Source of the DNA: Gryganskiella cystojenkinii
Taxonomy: Eukaryota; Mortierellomycota; Mortierellomycetes; Mortierellales; Mortierellaceae
Assembly (NCBI GenBank): GCA_015852425.1
Contig: JAAAIG010000072.1
Coordinates: forward strand, 1-64,000
Reading direction: 5' to 3'
Length of the DNA: 64,000 nt
The position numbers and the translations under genes were made by a program. Positions within the stretch are counted from its first letter, which is position 1; each line of letters starts with the position of its first letter. The notes below the pieces were generated by a model. It did not search any database, was not told where the DNA came from, and was given only the letters and a program-made list of their open reading frames with translations. Positions 13,063-25,796 of this stretch are shown here, piece after piece.

Positions 13063-16000
13063 ATGGTCCTCAGCGATAAAATCTCCAGTGCACCCCAGCT
13101 CGGCAACACCCTTCTCCAATTCTTCACAGCCGCATTTCGATATCAGGTCTCACCTGCTCCTCCATTGTTTTAATAAGATATTGTCACAACCTCTGTTGAC
13201 ATTGGGACGGTTTACTGACTGTCTCTGTCTTTTCACTCTGCTTTTGGATCAGGATTTGGACGATAGTTCTGATGATGAGAACAACGAATCTCATGAAAGG
13301 CAAAAGCTAAAGACTGAAGGTAAAGACAGGCACAGTGACAACAACAACAAAAAGCTTAATCCCTAAACGCCTTTGTCACCAGGTGTCACAAGAACGTAAA
13401 GACAGCAAAAAATGCCTTGACGTTGACGCTTTCATTTCCTTGAAACGAAACAGAAGAAGGTGAAATCAGTCCCCTTTCACTCAACCACCGACCGTCTTCC
13501 GAGACTATAGAGAAGAATACCAAGCATCGTCGTCATGATCAGCCTGGAGGGTTCTCACTTGGGACCATGCACGACAAGGACCAGGTCGCCGAGAAACTGC
13601 AGTCTTCATTTGGATACTTCAAGGATGAGAAGCTTGTCGGAGGTATGTGCGAGTGCCTGCACACTGCACTCTAATGTATAGTGATCTGTGTTTCGACTTC
13701 TGATGATGATGGCATGATCAAATTCACTTTCAGTGCTCTCAAAGAGATGACATCGCTATGACCAGCACTCGCGTTGAACGCTTTTTCTCACAATATCGCT
13801 TTGTTTTGTTTTTGTTTTAATCTCCACCTGCCTGTCTAGAATACTCGTGCTGGCTCGCTCGATCCGTGCTATTGCCGGGCTACCTCTACCTCACGACCAA
13901 TCATGTCTGTTTTTACGCCAACTTGCCAAGTAACCATGTAAAGAACCGTGTTGATTGGGAAACTCGGTGACTGATAGTTAACCTACTCAAGTCAGTCATG
14001 CTGACGCTATCTTCTAAATATTTGGCTTTTTATACCGGCAGGATGTAGTCCAAAAGGAAGGGTTCTTGTCCAAAAAATCCAAGAATACAAAGACGTTTAG
14101 TCAATACTGGTTCATTCTAAAGAATGATGTCCTTAGTTATTACAACGACCAAAAGGTAAAACGCTCTTCAGGAGCCGATTACGACAATTCAATCTCGAGA
14201 GCGACAACGCGTATAATAAACTGACCATGTCCTTTCATAACGAGACTAGGAAGTGTACTATCCGATCAAGACCATCGATCTCAAGGAGGCTCTCTCCGCT
14301 GAACCCTCTCCCAAGAACGAACTGGCTTTTTATATATACACAGAATCGCGTCGATACAAGTTCAGGACAGACTCGGAACTCGGACGGACCGATTGGGTGA
14401 AGGCCATCCAGAAGTCTATCTTTCACGCCAAAACGGACGAAGACAATGTGAAGGTAAATTGTTGATGCTTCACATTCTATAGGCCTGTCATGATCGTCTC
14501 TAATGGTACTCGTCGGATGTCGTTTCCAATTCAACTAACAGCGATTGAAATTTTGACTTTACGCCAAGTAGATCTCTATTCCTTTTGACAACATCGCCGC
14601 CATTGATATGAGTGCATCCACTTTTGCTGAGACAATTCGACTGAGCGTCTTCGAGACGAGTGATTCCTTGGACGAGGTAAAGAAGCATTCATTATCTATA
14701 ATTATGTTCCTTGCGAGTAAATTTGTGCAAAAAAAAGTATTAACCAAGGACCTCGCCTTAGTACTACTTTGCTTACTTTGATAATACCCGAGGTGCTTTG
14801 AACGATATTCAGAGCCAGTTTCGCAAGTACAAGGAAACCGATACCCATGTCCCAGCGGACAAGCTGAGATTCTTCAACTCCACGTCTCCATCGGCTGATT
14901 CGCCAAGGAAGTCTCTTGCGGCCGAACCTCCACAAGGACCGCTGGCCGCATCACTCTTGGAATCACGGGTCGAGACTGTCCAATCCACAACATCAGCAGT
15001 CTCGAAACTCAACTCACTGAAATATATCCGAACTACCGACATGGTCAGCTCGTTAAGGACTGACTCATCTTCGACTCGACTAGGACCTGGCAGCGGACTT
15101 GACGGACGATCACATGACGGAAACAGTGCCAAGAGTCCCCTGTCGTTTTCCATCCGAGGTACCGCCACTTGGATCGCGGATCATGCTCCAGGTTTTGGAT
15201 TCAAGAAGGAAGAGATGCTGGTTGATGAGGAGCAGGAAACCTTTCGCAAGGAGTTTTCGCTACCAGAGGGCGAGGGATTGAGCGTGATCGTTTCAGGATA
15301 TTTGCTGCGGGTCCTCCCTCTGTACGGGAAGGTGTACATCTCTGACAACTACATCTGTTTCAAGTCTACCATGTATGGGACTAGCACAAAATTAATCCTG
15401 CCCCTCTTGGAAGTGGAAAAAGTGAACAAGCACCATGGAACTCGGTTTTACTTTCATGGGCTGAGCTTACTCACTACTACCACAAGGACGAATGAAGAGA
15501 TATTTTTGGAGTTTTCAAGCAAGTTTACGCGCGACTCGATCCTGAGTTCACTCCACAATCGGATCACACCCGAGGCGCAGAAGAGAAGGAAACAATACCG
15601 AAAGGCAGTTCAGGCGGCAACGACGACGGAGACTCCCTCGCTCGAATTGGATGATCCCATGGAGTCGCGCGTGATGGATTCGTTGCAGTTGCGTGAGGGC
15701 CAGGTCGGTAATGGTGAACCCATGTCTCTTGCAGCACACCCGGGCTTTAAGCCCTCCAGGCCGCTTCATATCACCTGTCTGACGATTGGAAGCCGTGGCG
15801 ATGTTCAGCCGTATATCGCACTCTGCAAGCGACTCAAAGAGGATGGGCACACGTGTCGGATCGCGACCCATGGCGAGTACAAGGACTGGGTAGAGGGTCA
15901 TGGCATCGAGTTTGGTTATGTGGGAGTAAGAAAAACACACAATCGGATATAGCTCTCCTTTGGGCTTAGTTGCAGGAATAGTGTTAATAATTTTGTCCGC

Positions 16001-17739
16001 CGAACGACTTCTAACATGACCAATCCTTTTAATGTTTTTAGGGAGACCCTGGCGAACTGATTGAGCTCTGCGTCGAGAACGGCATGTTTACAGTGTCGTT
16101 CATTCGAGAGGGTCTGAAAAAGTTTCGAAGTTGGTTGGACGATCTGATGAAAACTGCTTGGGAGGCATGTCAGAATACCGATGTGTTGATCGAATCACCT
16201 TCGGCTATGGCTGGAATCCATATTGCCGAGAAACTCGAGATCCCTTATTTTCGAGCGTTTCCGTTTCCATGGACCCGGACCCGAGCCTTTTCTCATCCGT
16301 TCGCAGTGCCCGAGAGAAACTTGGGTCGTGGATACAACTACATGACGCACACGACGATTGAGCAGGTCTTTTGGAAAGGTATTTCTGGTCAAGTCAACAG
16401 ATGGCGCCAGCATAAACTCGGATTACCTCCGACGACTCTGGAACGGATGGAAGCTCATCGAGTCCCGACGTTGTACTCTTGGAGCCCTAATGTCGTTCCC
16501 GCACCGATGGATTGGCATTCCTGGGTCCATGTCACTGGTTACTGGTTCCTGGATAATCCGGATCATTCCTGGACCCCACCCGAGGGACTGGAGGCGTTCT
16601 TAGAGGCAGACTCGAGCCATAAACCCATTTATATCGGATTTGGATCTATGGTGGTGTCAGATCCGGAAGAAATGACAAGGACAATCGTTGAGGCCGTGGT
16701 GGAGTCCGGAGTTCGAGCAGTCATCTCCAAGGGATGGTCGGACAAGTCTGACAATTCCAAAGACGATCTCAAGAAGAAGAAAAAAGATTCTTATCCAAAA
16801 AGCATCTTTATGCTCGAATCTGTCCCGCACGATTGGCTTTTCCCTCGTCTGTCAGGGGTAGTCCACCATGGAGGAGCAGGGACGACCGCAGCTGGGTTAA
16901 GGGCTGGTCTTCCCACGGTGATCAAGCCATATTTCGGCGACCAATACTTTTGGGCTCAGCGTGTTGAGGATGGTGGGGTCGGCGTATGGTGCCGTGATCT
17001 CACGGTCAAGAAATTGGCGTCAGCTCTCTCCACCATCACGACGGATGAAAAGATGATCAAGAAAGCCCGACTGATAGGTGAACGAATCCGGTCAGAGGAC
17101 GGTGTCGGAGCCGCGATCCAGTACTTTTACCATGATCTGCCTTTGGCAAAGGAACGTCTTGAAGATCGGCGGAAGCGAAAAGGCAAAGTCTCTGCTCCTC
17201 TCAACATTAGGACAGATCGAGGTGTCCTCGGTCAAGATCGAGCATCGTCAGAGATGAACAGCTGCGCCAAGAGTCCTACCTCATCCAAGTTGAAGCACTC
17301 TGCAACCTTCACGAAGTCAGAGAGCTGCGAAATTGAGGATGTGATCTCTCCTCGGAGCGATAAGCTAAAGCCTTCCTCCACCGATCCAGGTGTCGATCGT
17401 CTGGAAGAAAAGGCAAAAGAGAGAAATGAGGAGCGATCCCCAGAAGAGTTGGCCGCTGACCTAGAGATTATGCAGCCTCCTCACCCCCACCAGTCTATTC
17501 ACTTGGCTCATATACGCGAACAGGAGCAAAGAACGGAGGGCGGTAGCGGCGGTAACGTTGAGCACTACTGTGATATATCCGAGGATGACTATGAGGATGC
17601 TGATCGATCCGGCAACGAAAACTCAAAGGCTCGAAAGGCTATCAAATCCATGCGAGAAAAGATGAAACACGTCAAGGACAAGATCAAATACACTGCTGGC
17701 GGTGGCGACTCTGTGACTAAGAACAGCGTAGCCGGTTAA
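13063..17739 (+). CDS. ATG26: Sterol 3-beta-glucosyltransferase (GRAM-PH-GRAM-GT28)
   Basis: Transfers glucose from UDP-glucose to the 3-OH of membrane sterols; in some yeasts the homolog also acts in pexophagy. Domain order fits UGT51/ATG26: an acidic N-terminal region; a first GRAM domain (GGFSLGTMHDK through EYSCWLARSVLLPGYLYLT); a PH domain (DVVQKEGFLSKKSKNTKTF, YWFILKNDVLSYY, then DWVKAIQKSIF); a second GRAM (FSLPEGEGLSVIVSGYLLR); then the GT28 catalytic part starting PLHITCLTIGSRGDVQPY and ending in the UDP-sugar binding block GVVHHGGAGTTAAGLRAGLP and PYFGDQYFWA. The C-terminal 180 residues are charged and low-complexity. About ten exons; checked joins include the donor after NLPSNH into DVVQKEG. 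Start: ATG at 13063 opens an exon that splices in phase to DLDDSSDDEN. The tail after the catalytic domain is longer than I would expect. Confidence 0.93.
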
Positions 17740-17873
17740 TATTCGGTAAAATGACACCTAATAAATTAATGATAAATGACAATAATGCCTCATGAAAAAG
17801 CGATATTATTATGCACTCTGTCGGTTCATCTATGTTTTTGAGGAGAGTGCTCCATGCGAAGTAATCGACACTC

Positions 17874-19800
17874 TCATTTCTCGATTTTACCAACGCCAGG
17901 AACATAAGTGGATGGTTCTTGTGGCCTGGGTTGGAAGTCACCTCCGACCTTAACAAAGGGAAGGTACTCTGCCTGGGGCCGATCATAGCTTGCACGATCG
18001 TTCGCTATTTGCATAGCCCACCGAGGTGTAAACCGCAATGCGACCTTGCGAATAATATCGTTCATGAGGCTCTGTTGAGGGGAGGAAAAAAAATAATTAA
18101 TTAGACAGCGAGGGATAGGATGGTTAGAGACAAAAACCGCAGCGCGGATTGCTGGGCGAAACATTTTTTTTTGTACCTTGCGGTTCATAAGATGTCCGAG
18201 TTTACTCGACATCTCCACTATAGCCTGTCCGCTCGGTGCTCGTTCCTTGTAGTAGGCTGCAAAGACTTTCTCGATATCCGGAACAGTATTGCTCTTGAGC
18301 TCCACCAAATAATTCACCAACGCGATCATGTCAAGGATGGCTTGATTCGCACTAAATGGATAAGATGATTGGTTGGTTAAACGGTAGTCAACAAGACCTG
18401 ACTATGTTCTGGTACCATTCACCTTACTACTTTTGTCTACTTACCCTTGTCCGCCGAATGGCACGTCTTTATGGCAAGCTAATATGATCGTGCAGAGAAG
18501 GATATCAAAGAAAAATCAGTTTCTAGTTGCGGGTATTGACCACTGTCGTTTCTTGTTGTAGAAAGTGAGGAAAATCTCTTACCATCGCCGGTCAAGACGA
18601 TACGGCCCTTATACCAGGCTTTGTAAAACTAAAAAGAACGAAAAATATAGTTGTGAATCGCAGTCATTTGACAAACAGTTTTAAGAGAAATAAGTCAAGT
18701 ATCCGCTCCTTACTTTTTCTTCCAGCATGACCTTGGCCATATTTCCTCGTGGCGTCTTGTCCATCAAGTAACCGAGTTCACATCCATACGCCGTTGGCAG
18801 TTCTCGGAAAGCGTAGGAGACCAGTTCTGCTGCATCCTCGCCCCAATCCGATTGTTTAAAGATTTGTTCCTCGCCGAATTTCTTGCTTTTTCCATGATGC
18901 TTGACCACCATCCATGATATCCTATTATTCGTCAAAGGAATGCACCAGTACTAAAGCATCGTGGTAAACAATGCAAACGACCTGGTTAGGTGTCACTCTC
19001 TCCCTCAAGTGCATTAGAGGTCACAAGCTACGTGTTTGCTCTCTTACAGAACATCCATCTTCTTTGGTAAGGATCGCCTGGAACTCTGAAAACGTTTCAC
19101 TTAGGGCTGGGATCTGCACTGGGTCCAGCGAAGCCGTCACACCCACAAGACAATCGTATTGGTAACCCATTGGGATAGAATCCTGTTTTGGCAAAAGTCC
19201 CTTGGTCTCTAGATCCTTGTGTAAACATTGTCGGACACTACTGTAAGCACCATCGGCGCCAATGAGGATATCACAATGATGGGTGGATTTGTCTGAACAC
19301 TCCAAGATGACCTCGCCTGAGTTTTGTCGGATCTGAAGGACTCGTTTCCCAAACTTGATTTTACCCTTGGGAATTTGATCTGCCAAGAGACCGCAGAGAT
19401 CCTTTCGGGCAATAATCTGACAATACTCGCCATATCTAAATAAAGCATATTGGTTTAGTTTCAGTTTTTGCATGTATACATGTGCGCGTGTATGTGTCGC
19501 GTGGCAATCATAGGCCAATCCATTAATATGAGCGATCGACCACTACGCCTCCGCTGAAGATTAAACAAGATGCAAAATCGGCACATGCATAAAGCTCGAT
19601 TCATATTGCAACGGTTGAGTTGCGTACCTTTCTTTAATATTTAATGGTTTCTGACTCGAATAGGTGCCAATCACCTCCATGTCTGCTTCCCGAAAGACCA
19701 TAGCCCCAAACGGTTTTGACAGTCGTTTGATCTCGTCCAAGAGTCCCAGTTGTGCAAACACGGGTTGAACAGACGGGGCAAGGCTAATTGCGCTTCCTAC

Positions 19801-19831
<31 letters not shown>

Positions 19832-20062
19832 GCATCAAAATGAAGAGAGAAAACAAAAGACCCAGGAGAAAGGGTAGAAGGAGGAGAGGATAAAAAAGAA
19901 AAGAGAGCATTTTTCTTTTTTTTTACCTATGGGATTATGACAATGGTGCTTCTCCAGAATCTCATATTCGATTTGGGCTTTCTCGAGAAGAATACCCATG
20001 ATGAGACCACCAATGCCGGCGCCGACAATGATGATCTTGATGTTCGCTGCTGCCGTAGCCAT
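17874..20062 (-). CDS. FAD-dependent monooxygenase, salicylate-hydroxylase-like
   Basis: Class A flavoprotein monooxygenase: NAD(P)H-dependent hydroxylation of an unknown, probably aromatic or isoprenoid, substrate. N-terminal Rossmann motif KIIIVGAGIGGLIMG with the FAD-ribose acidic segment ILEKHHC; NADPH/FAD DG motif DILIGADGAYSSVRQ; C-terminal GD motif GRIVLTGDACHKDVPFGGQG, split by an intron after LTGD and another after GGQG. The remaining C-terminus lacks an obvious membrane anchor. At least seven exons. The ATG at 20062 lies directly before the Rossmann strand. An (AAT)n microsatellite sits in an early intron. Families like this are strongly expanded in Mortierella; substrate cannot be predicted. 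Confidence 0.85.
19801..19827. repeat. (AAT)9 microsatellite
   Basis: Nine perfect AAT units inside an intron of the FAD monooxygenase gene. Confidence 0.9.
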
Positions 20063-21731
20063 AGGGGCCAGTCAGAACTTTTGAAAGCCAGGAAGGGGTG
20101 TAAAAGGGCAAAAGGGGGCGCGAGATATGCAAATAACGTGGCGGCTCAGAAACAAAAAAATATAAAAAAAAACAAGGAAGAGGAGAGTGAGAATGAGGCC
20201 GGTTTACGGAATGAGAATGTGGTATGTGAGGAGGAGGAATGTGAATGTCGGCTGTTAGTGAAGTGTTGAAATGGGCAAAAGAGGGAAGGGATCGAATGGA
20301 GCCGAGGAAGAAAAATAAGAGTCGAGTTGACCGAGAGTCTACTTTGTTCCTGAAAGCGGAAAAGAAAATCTCTAAAGAGAAGTGGTGAACCCTCGGTTCT
20401 TCGCCCTTCGTCATTTTCTTTTGAGCTGCTCTACGAATCGAAAGAAAAAAAAGTGAGCTCCCTCTTTTTTTCTTCCGGTGCTCTTTGTTGGTTTATCCTA
20501 TCTCTCCAAACTCTTGTCCCCAGCAGAGAGAGAAAGCGCGAATCATAAATTGTGCCTTGTTATTTTATCATCAAAGAATGTGGAAAAAAGTGATCACAAA
20601 AAAAGGTTCAAATTGCTGCAACAGACGGCGAATTTTTTCATCACACATGTCCTAGGACCAAAGGAGCGTCTGTTTTGAGAGCCGCGAAGACAACTCTTTT
20701 TTTTCGATACCTGTTTTCTTGTTTGCGCCTGACTCTTGCGTCTAATCACAGAAGGAGAGAGGGAGAGAGAGGTCTTTGATCTTTCAGCTTCCACTCCAGT
20801 CGGACCTTTCTCACGAGCATGAGCGTGTACCAGTCATCGGATCCACCTCATTATCTTTGTTGCTTTTCTAAATGCTGCATCAAGCACAACAAGAACAAGG
20901 GTGAAGGACAAAAACAACAAACGACGAATCAACGAGTGGAGAAAAGAGCAGTTTTTTCAGTTATTGGCAGTATAGAACATGCAAAGGGACCTGCACACAA
21001 CAAGAGCATTTTCATGTCTTTTTGCCCCATGCACTCAACGCCTCGATGCACATTAGTCTACCTCTCTTGTTTTCGTCCAGTGAACAGGGAGAGTCTGGAC
21101 TTCTCTTTTTTGTATCCCGTCGCCCTCCCCTTCGCCGTTGGTATTGTGTTTCTTTTGGGCGAAGGCGCGTGTAAGTAATTTTCGCTCGATCGACTTTGGT
21201 TACGTGGCCCATGAAATGAAGGAGGGGAAAGGAAGCTTACCAAATCTTGCTCGGGCCGCCATTTTTCATCTCTTTTGTTTTCACGGCTCCGTCTCTGTTT
21301 TCATACGCGCCGAGATCCGAGTACAATAATGGTACATTTCATTTCGAGATGGCTGGCCCTGCATGGTACCCCAAGTGGTCTTCAACCTCACTTACATCTC
21401 ACCTTCGACTTCTGCTAGACTGCACATGCCCCTGGATTTGTCTCCTAGACCACCAAAAAATAAAATGAAATAAAATATATCAGCGCGTTGCTCCATGGCA
21501 CGGTAAGTACATGAGAAACAGTAACCCTGGTACCCAGCCCGAGTACGATTGAACGATGCCTTCCTCGACAGCCGTCGTGCGCATCGTGCGGTAAAGATAC
21601 CCCTTTTATTCTTGCTCCTTTGCTACCGCGAGCTCTGTTGAAGTATGTCTGGATCTTAAGTATTGGCAAGTTCGCCTAAATACGAATTTTGACTCTGTCC
21701 TGGATTCGATTACGTTCCTCCCATCTGCAGC
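20063..21731. other. Intergenic region, no supported gene
   Basis: About 1.7 kb between the FAD monooxygenase start and the pseudogene at 21732. The first 400 bases are GA-rich (CT-rich on the minus strand), consistent with a promoter and leader for the minus-strand gene. The remainder has only short open frames without recognisable motifs. Confidence 0.45.
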
Positions 21732-22690
21732 ATGTCATCCACCCCTCAAAAAAATACGACCACCCAAATGTTCGATCTGCGTTCTGGTCTCCAGTTGGTA
21801 GTTTTTTTTGGATACCGACGGACTAACGTCATTCGCAGGTAGTCGGTCAAAGTCGATAATAATCAACCACACTCCAAGCGCTACTCTTATTGTGTGCAAG
21901 GGTCGACCCCATAGCCCATCATTTGGATGTTGATGCTTACAATCGTACTCTCATGTACAACGGAAAGTACTGTTTGTTGACGAAACTGGTGCCAACCAAG
22001 ATGGGACTCGCTGACGCCGAGGACGAAGAAAAAGGTTTCGAAGAGGCTCCCATCTCAGATATCCCCAAAATTATCGTATTACCTGAGTTCACTCACGTTG
22101 CCAGAATAAATCGAGGAAAGAAGATCTCTGATTTCAACGGGATCTCTGTCCCATCAAGGAGTACCTCAAGTTCTCTAAGCTCCCAATTGAAGAATTCTCT
22201 ATTTCAGACAGACAGGTCAGTCAGTCACTCTCTGTCTCGGAACTAGCATCTCGCCCATGCAACATTCAGCTCCGTGGAAATTTTAAGGCATCGAGCGCGT
22301 CCATTTCTATTCATAAGTATGGTGCTAAGCACTATTGGGTAAAGAAAGTGTCGCGACTACGAGCAGCAGTGTACTCGCGACAATCAAAGATACAAGCAGA
22401 CAAGTCGATCGTGTGCTTGCAGCCCTCAGCTTATGGTGAACGAACCAGAGCAACTCATCTTCTTGAACAACAGCACAGGGCCAGATCTTGGATTTGATGA
22501 TAGTCGCAAACGAGTTGCTGACATCGTCCTATTGTTCCATAACTCTGAGGCGGCAGTGAGAGGTTGATCGAGGACAGTCCAAGGTTGGATTTTCTGTTAT
22601 CGAATCTGAACACCATTCCTCCACGCAAAGCTATCCAGTGTACCGGTCCCATATTTGTCCTTTTGCTTGTTGAGAACCAGCATGCTTTTT
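21732..22690 (+). pseudogene. Frameshifted remnant of an unrecognised protein gene
   Basis: Several protein-like stretches on the plus strand fall in different frames with no intron signals between them. One runs from about 21890 (HHLDVDAYNRTLMYNGKYCL, SDIPKIIVLPEFTHVARINR). It then changes frame to IKEYLKFSKLPIEEFSISDR near 22150-22215. Further on, MVNEPEQLIFLNNSTGPDLG near 22435-22560 shifts into RLIEDSPRLDFLLSNLN and ends near 22700. An upstream piece from ATG 21732 (MSSTPQKNTTTQMFDLRSGL) may be the original start. Indels rather than splicing explain the frame changes best. I do not recognise the family. A rapidly evolving functional gene with missed introns is the alternative. Confidence 0.5.
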
Positions 22691-22761
22691 ATTTTTTATG
22701 ACTACAAAATCCGCTCCTAGTCGAGCCTCTCTCTGTCCTTTGCTCTTTTTTTTGTTGTTGT

Positions 22762-23466
22762 TCAAGGCGCCTTTGTGGCTGGTGGTGTCTTTGGATCGTC
22801 TTCTACGTTCTGAACCAGTTCGCCAATTGATTTTTCCAGGTCCTCGATCCTTGAAGACATCTCGTCCACTATTTTTTTTTTCGACATGACAAAGAGTTCT
22901 TTCGTTAGTACAAAAGTGTCACCCTTTCTCTGAGAATCAAGAGTGAAAACAAAAGAGAAAGGAAGCGTTCCAAACGTACTCTTGCTAAAGATCTGTCCTG
23001 ATACGCCGTCGAGTTTGGTATTGATTTGTTCCAGCAACTTCTCCACCTGTGTGTTGAAAAAAAATCACAATAACACAGCCGATTTGGGTTAGTGCAAGGG
23101 AAGGGAATGTAAAAACTGAAAGTCGTTCGCATGCAATGCATTTGTGAAAAGGGTGACACGTACGAATAACGTCAACTCTTGGGGGCTGACATTCTCGTTG
23201 TTGGGGTCCCCGCCATGCTGCTGATGCTGTGGTTGAAATTGCTGTTGTTGCTGTTGGAGTTGCTGCTGCTGTTGCTGTTGTAGTTGCAGTTGTTGAGCAT
23301 GGCCACCCTTGTTGCCAATGTCGAGAGAATGTGTCTGTGCCTGAGCTTGACCCTGAGGTTGCAATGGTGCTGGAGCGGATGAAGAAGAGGACCCGGCACC
23401 AGCATTGATACCACTGTCTTGAACTTGCGTTGGGTTTGTGTCGTTTTCGCTGTCAGTCGCCATCAT
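22762..23466 (-). CDS. Heat shock factor binding protein 1-like, Gln-rich N-terminal extension
   Basis: Three exons (23466-23164, 23046-22980, 22868-22762) join in phase to 158 residues. The C-terminal half is HSBP1: LTLFVEKLLEQINTKLDGV, then GQIFSKMDEMSSRIEDLEKS and IGELVQNVEDD, a short heptad coiled coil that trimerises and in animals binds HSF1 trimers to damp the heat-shock response; HSBP1 is also linked to WASH complex assembly. Typical HSBP1 proteins are about 75-85 residues. Here about 90 residues precede the domain: Ser/Ala-rich, then a Gln-rich tract interrupted by Leu, Phe, Pro and His. A second in-frame ATG directly follows the first. The poly-Gln codons are mixed CAA/CAG. Confidence 0.85.
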
Positions 23467-23613
23467 TCCTGGTTTGTGAATGGTTCAATTGAGGGGGGGT
23501 TTGAATGTTGGTGGGAAGGAGAGAGAGAAAAATGAAATGTGAAAGAAAATTACAGTTTTTTATTCATTTTTTAATGAAATACAATTGACCCGTTTGTGAA
23601 AAGGCGACGGGTT

Positions 23614-25638
23614 TTACAGACGCGTCAAGGTCATGACACCCTCGATATGTCTTGTTTGAGGGAACAAGTCAAAGCCGCGGATGGCCTCAACCTTGTATCC
23701 AGGGAGACCCTTGGCTGCACAACGGTCCAAGAGTCCCTGAAGATCCCTGGCCTGTGATTGCACATTACAACTGACATAGACGACACGGGCGGGCAAGAAC
23801 GCTACCATCTGATCCAAAAACTCATCCGAGCAACCCTTTCTTGGAGGGTCAATGATGAGAGCGGTCTCGGCCGAGGGGAAATCGATATGGGCAAAGATCT
23901 TGTCGGCGTCATCCAAATGGAAAGCTGTCGTATCCGTCGAGAGCTTGTTCAAAACCAAGTTGTTGGTCGCGCAAGAGATCGAGGCAGCCGAAATCTCGAC
24001 TCCGAGAACCTTCTTGAATCCTTCGTGGCAAGTAATACCAAAGAGACCTGAACCGCAGTAGGCATCGACGAGGTAGTTGATCTCATGGTTGATGGTGGTG
24101 GAGGAAGACATGGTAGGGCTTGCTTCCGTTGACGCTGACTCTGTTGACGATGTCGAGGAAGAGCTGAGAGGAAGATGCAGTTGTTGTTGAACATATCCGA
24201 TAAGCGAGGGCAAGATGGCGTTGTTGTTCTGGAAGAAGGATCCTGCTGGGTAATCGAACCGGTACTTTCCAACCCACTCTGTGATATTGGCTTTGTGATC
24301 TGTGACGCAAATCTTGGTTGTTTGGGGGACGGGATCAGACTCTGTTCCTGGAACCACTGGGTTACTCTCACGGAGAAGCATGGTCGCTCCCTTCTTGTAT
24401 GTGGCGATGTTCCTAAGGTGTAAAATGGAAATGCAAAATTAAGACGTGCCAGAGGACAATTTCACCAGCTACGCCTCCAGTCCACGCTGTGTCATAACGA
24501 CTGTCGTCTACTTACTGTTGAACCTCGGTTCTCATTTTCTTCATGCCTTCGTTGACAATGGGGGTAGCGATGGGGCAATCCTCGATATCCATGACACGAC
24601 GTTGTCCAGCCTTCAAGAATCCAATCTGGACAGGCTGAGCGGTTCCTGCAGAGACGTGCTTCGGGTTGGGTGCATCGAAATGGGGGGTAATCTTGGTTCT
24701 GTAATGCGACTGAATAGGCGATCCTGAAACAGGATCGACAGGAGGAAGAGACGCAAAGTATTTACCTAGTATGTTGTATAGTAATAAAAATGTGACATGT
24801 CAGTCTTCTTTGTTCGGTTACTATGCCCCAAGATGGCGTTGGTTTCGTCTGCAGCGAGATGTAGTTGTTGTCAAATTTACCGGCATAGTTCTTGAAAGCA
24901 TTCTCAACGACGTTGCGCTTAAAGACCATCTGATCTGCATAAGAGATGTGTTGCAACTGACATCCAGCACAGGTTCCAAAGTATTTGCAGAGAATGTCCT
25001 TTTTTTCAATCCTGTTTGCAGCTGGCTCAATGACCTCGACAAGATCCGCGTGTGAGTATCCCCTATTGGTTTTACATTGAAAGAAGTGTCAGGTATCCGC
25101 TGTAGAGTAATTGTTTTGACGGAGTAAAAGGGTTCATAACTTTTCTCCTCTGTTCATACCAGTTATGACGATAGACCTTGGCCTTGACCTTTTCTCCCAC
25201 GATTACGAAAGGCACGACAACGACCCAGCCGTCTCCTCGATCGGGCAAGAGCGCCAAACCCTCACCGGACTGAGCGATTGATCCGATCGTGACCTCGAGC
25301 TCCTCAAAGTTCTGGAAAGGAGGAGGGGTTGTGGGTTCCCAGGTCCAGTGATCATGTCCACGCAAGTCAATGATATCTCTCATAAGGACATCGTCGATAT
25401 CTTTCTTGGTCAGTTTCTTGATCTTTTTGTTGCGTTTCGCAGCTACTGGGGTTGAAGAGTTGGTAGAAGAAGAGGCGGCAGCAGCGGCGGAGGGAGTAGT
25501 GGCGGGAATGGCCGCGGTAGCAACCACAGCAGGGTTTGCCGCTGTAACTATAGGGATGCCGTTGGAAGACATCAGTGGTTTGAGGGTTGAAAAGGATTTA
25601 AAGGACCGATGGAAAGCAGATGGGATGATGCGAAGCAT
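23614..25638 (-). CDS. TRM2: tRNA (uracil-5-)-methyltransferase Trm2-like
   Basis: Makes m5U54 (ribothymidine) in the T-loop of tRNA using AdoMet. Segments in order: basic linker KRNKKIKKLTKKDIDD; TRAM RNA-binding domain (LEVTIGSIAQSGEGLALLPD, VVPFVIVGEKVKAKVYRHNW); a RumA-like Cys cluster (CKYFGTCAGCQLQH); AdoMet motif DAYCGSGLFGIT; motif IDPPRKGCSDEFLDQM; catalytic nucleophile Cys in YVSCNVQSQARDL; and the end HIEGVMTLTRL. The ATG at 25638 gives MLRIIPSAFHRSFKSFSTLK, a typical Arg/Ser mitochondrial presequence; the in-frame ATG at 25572 would give a form without it. Yeast Trm2 acts on cytosolic and mitochondrial tRNA, so dual starts are plausible. At least four exons. Confidence 0.92.
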
Positions 25639-25796
25639 ACGAATGGGGGTAAGGAAAAGGAACCAAAAGAAAAACGCCAAAGGCCAAAAAAAAAAAAAAA
25701 AAAAAAAAATCCGAATAAACAATTGCGTGAGTGACTGCTTTCCATAGTTCGCATTGTCCGAGATAACGATCACGTTTTAATTCGAGTGTTCAAGAA

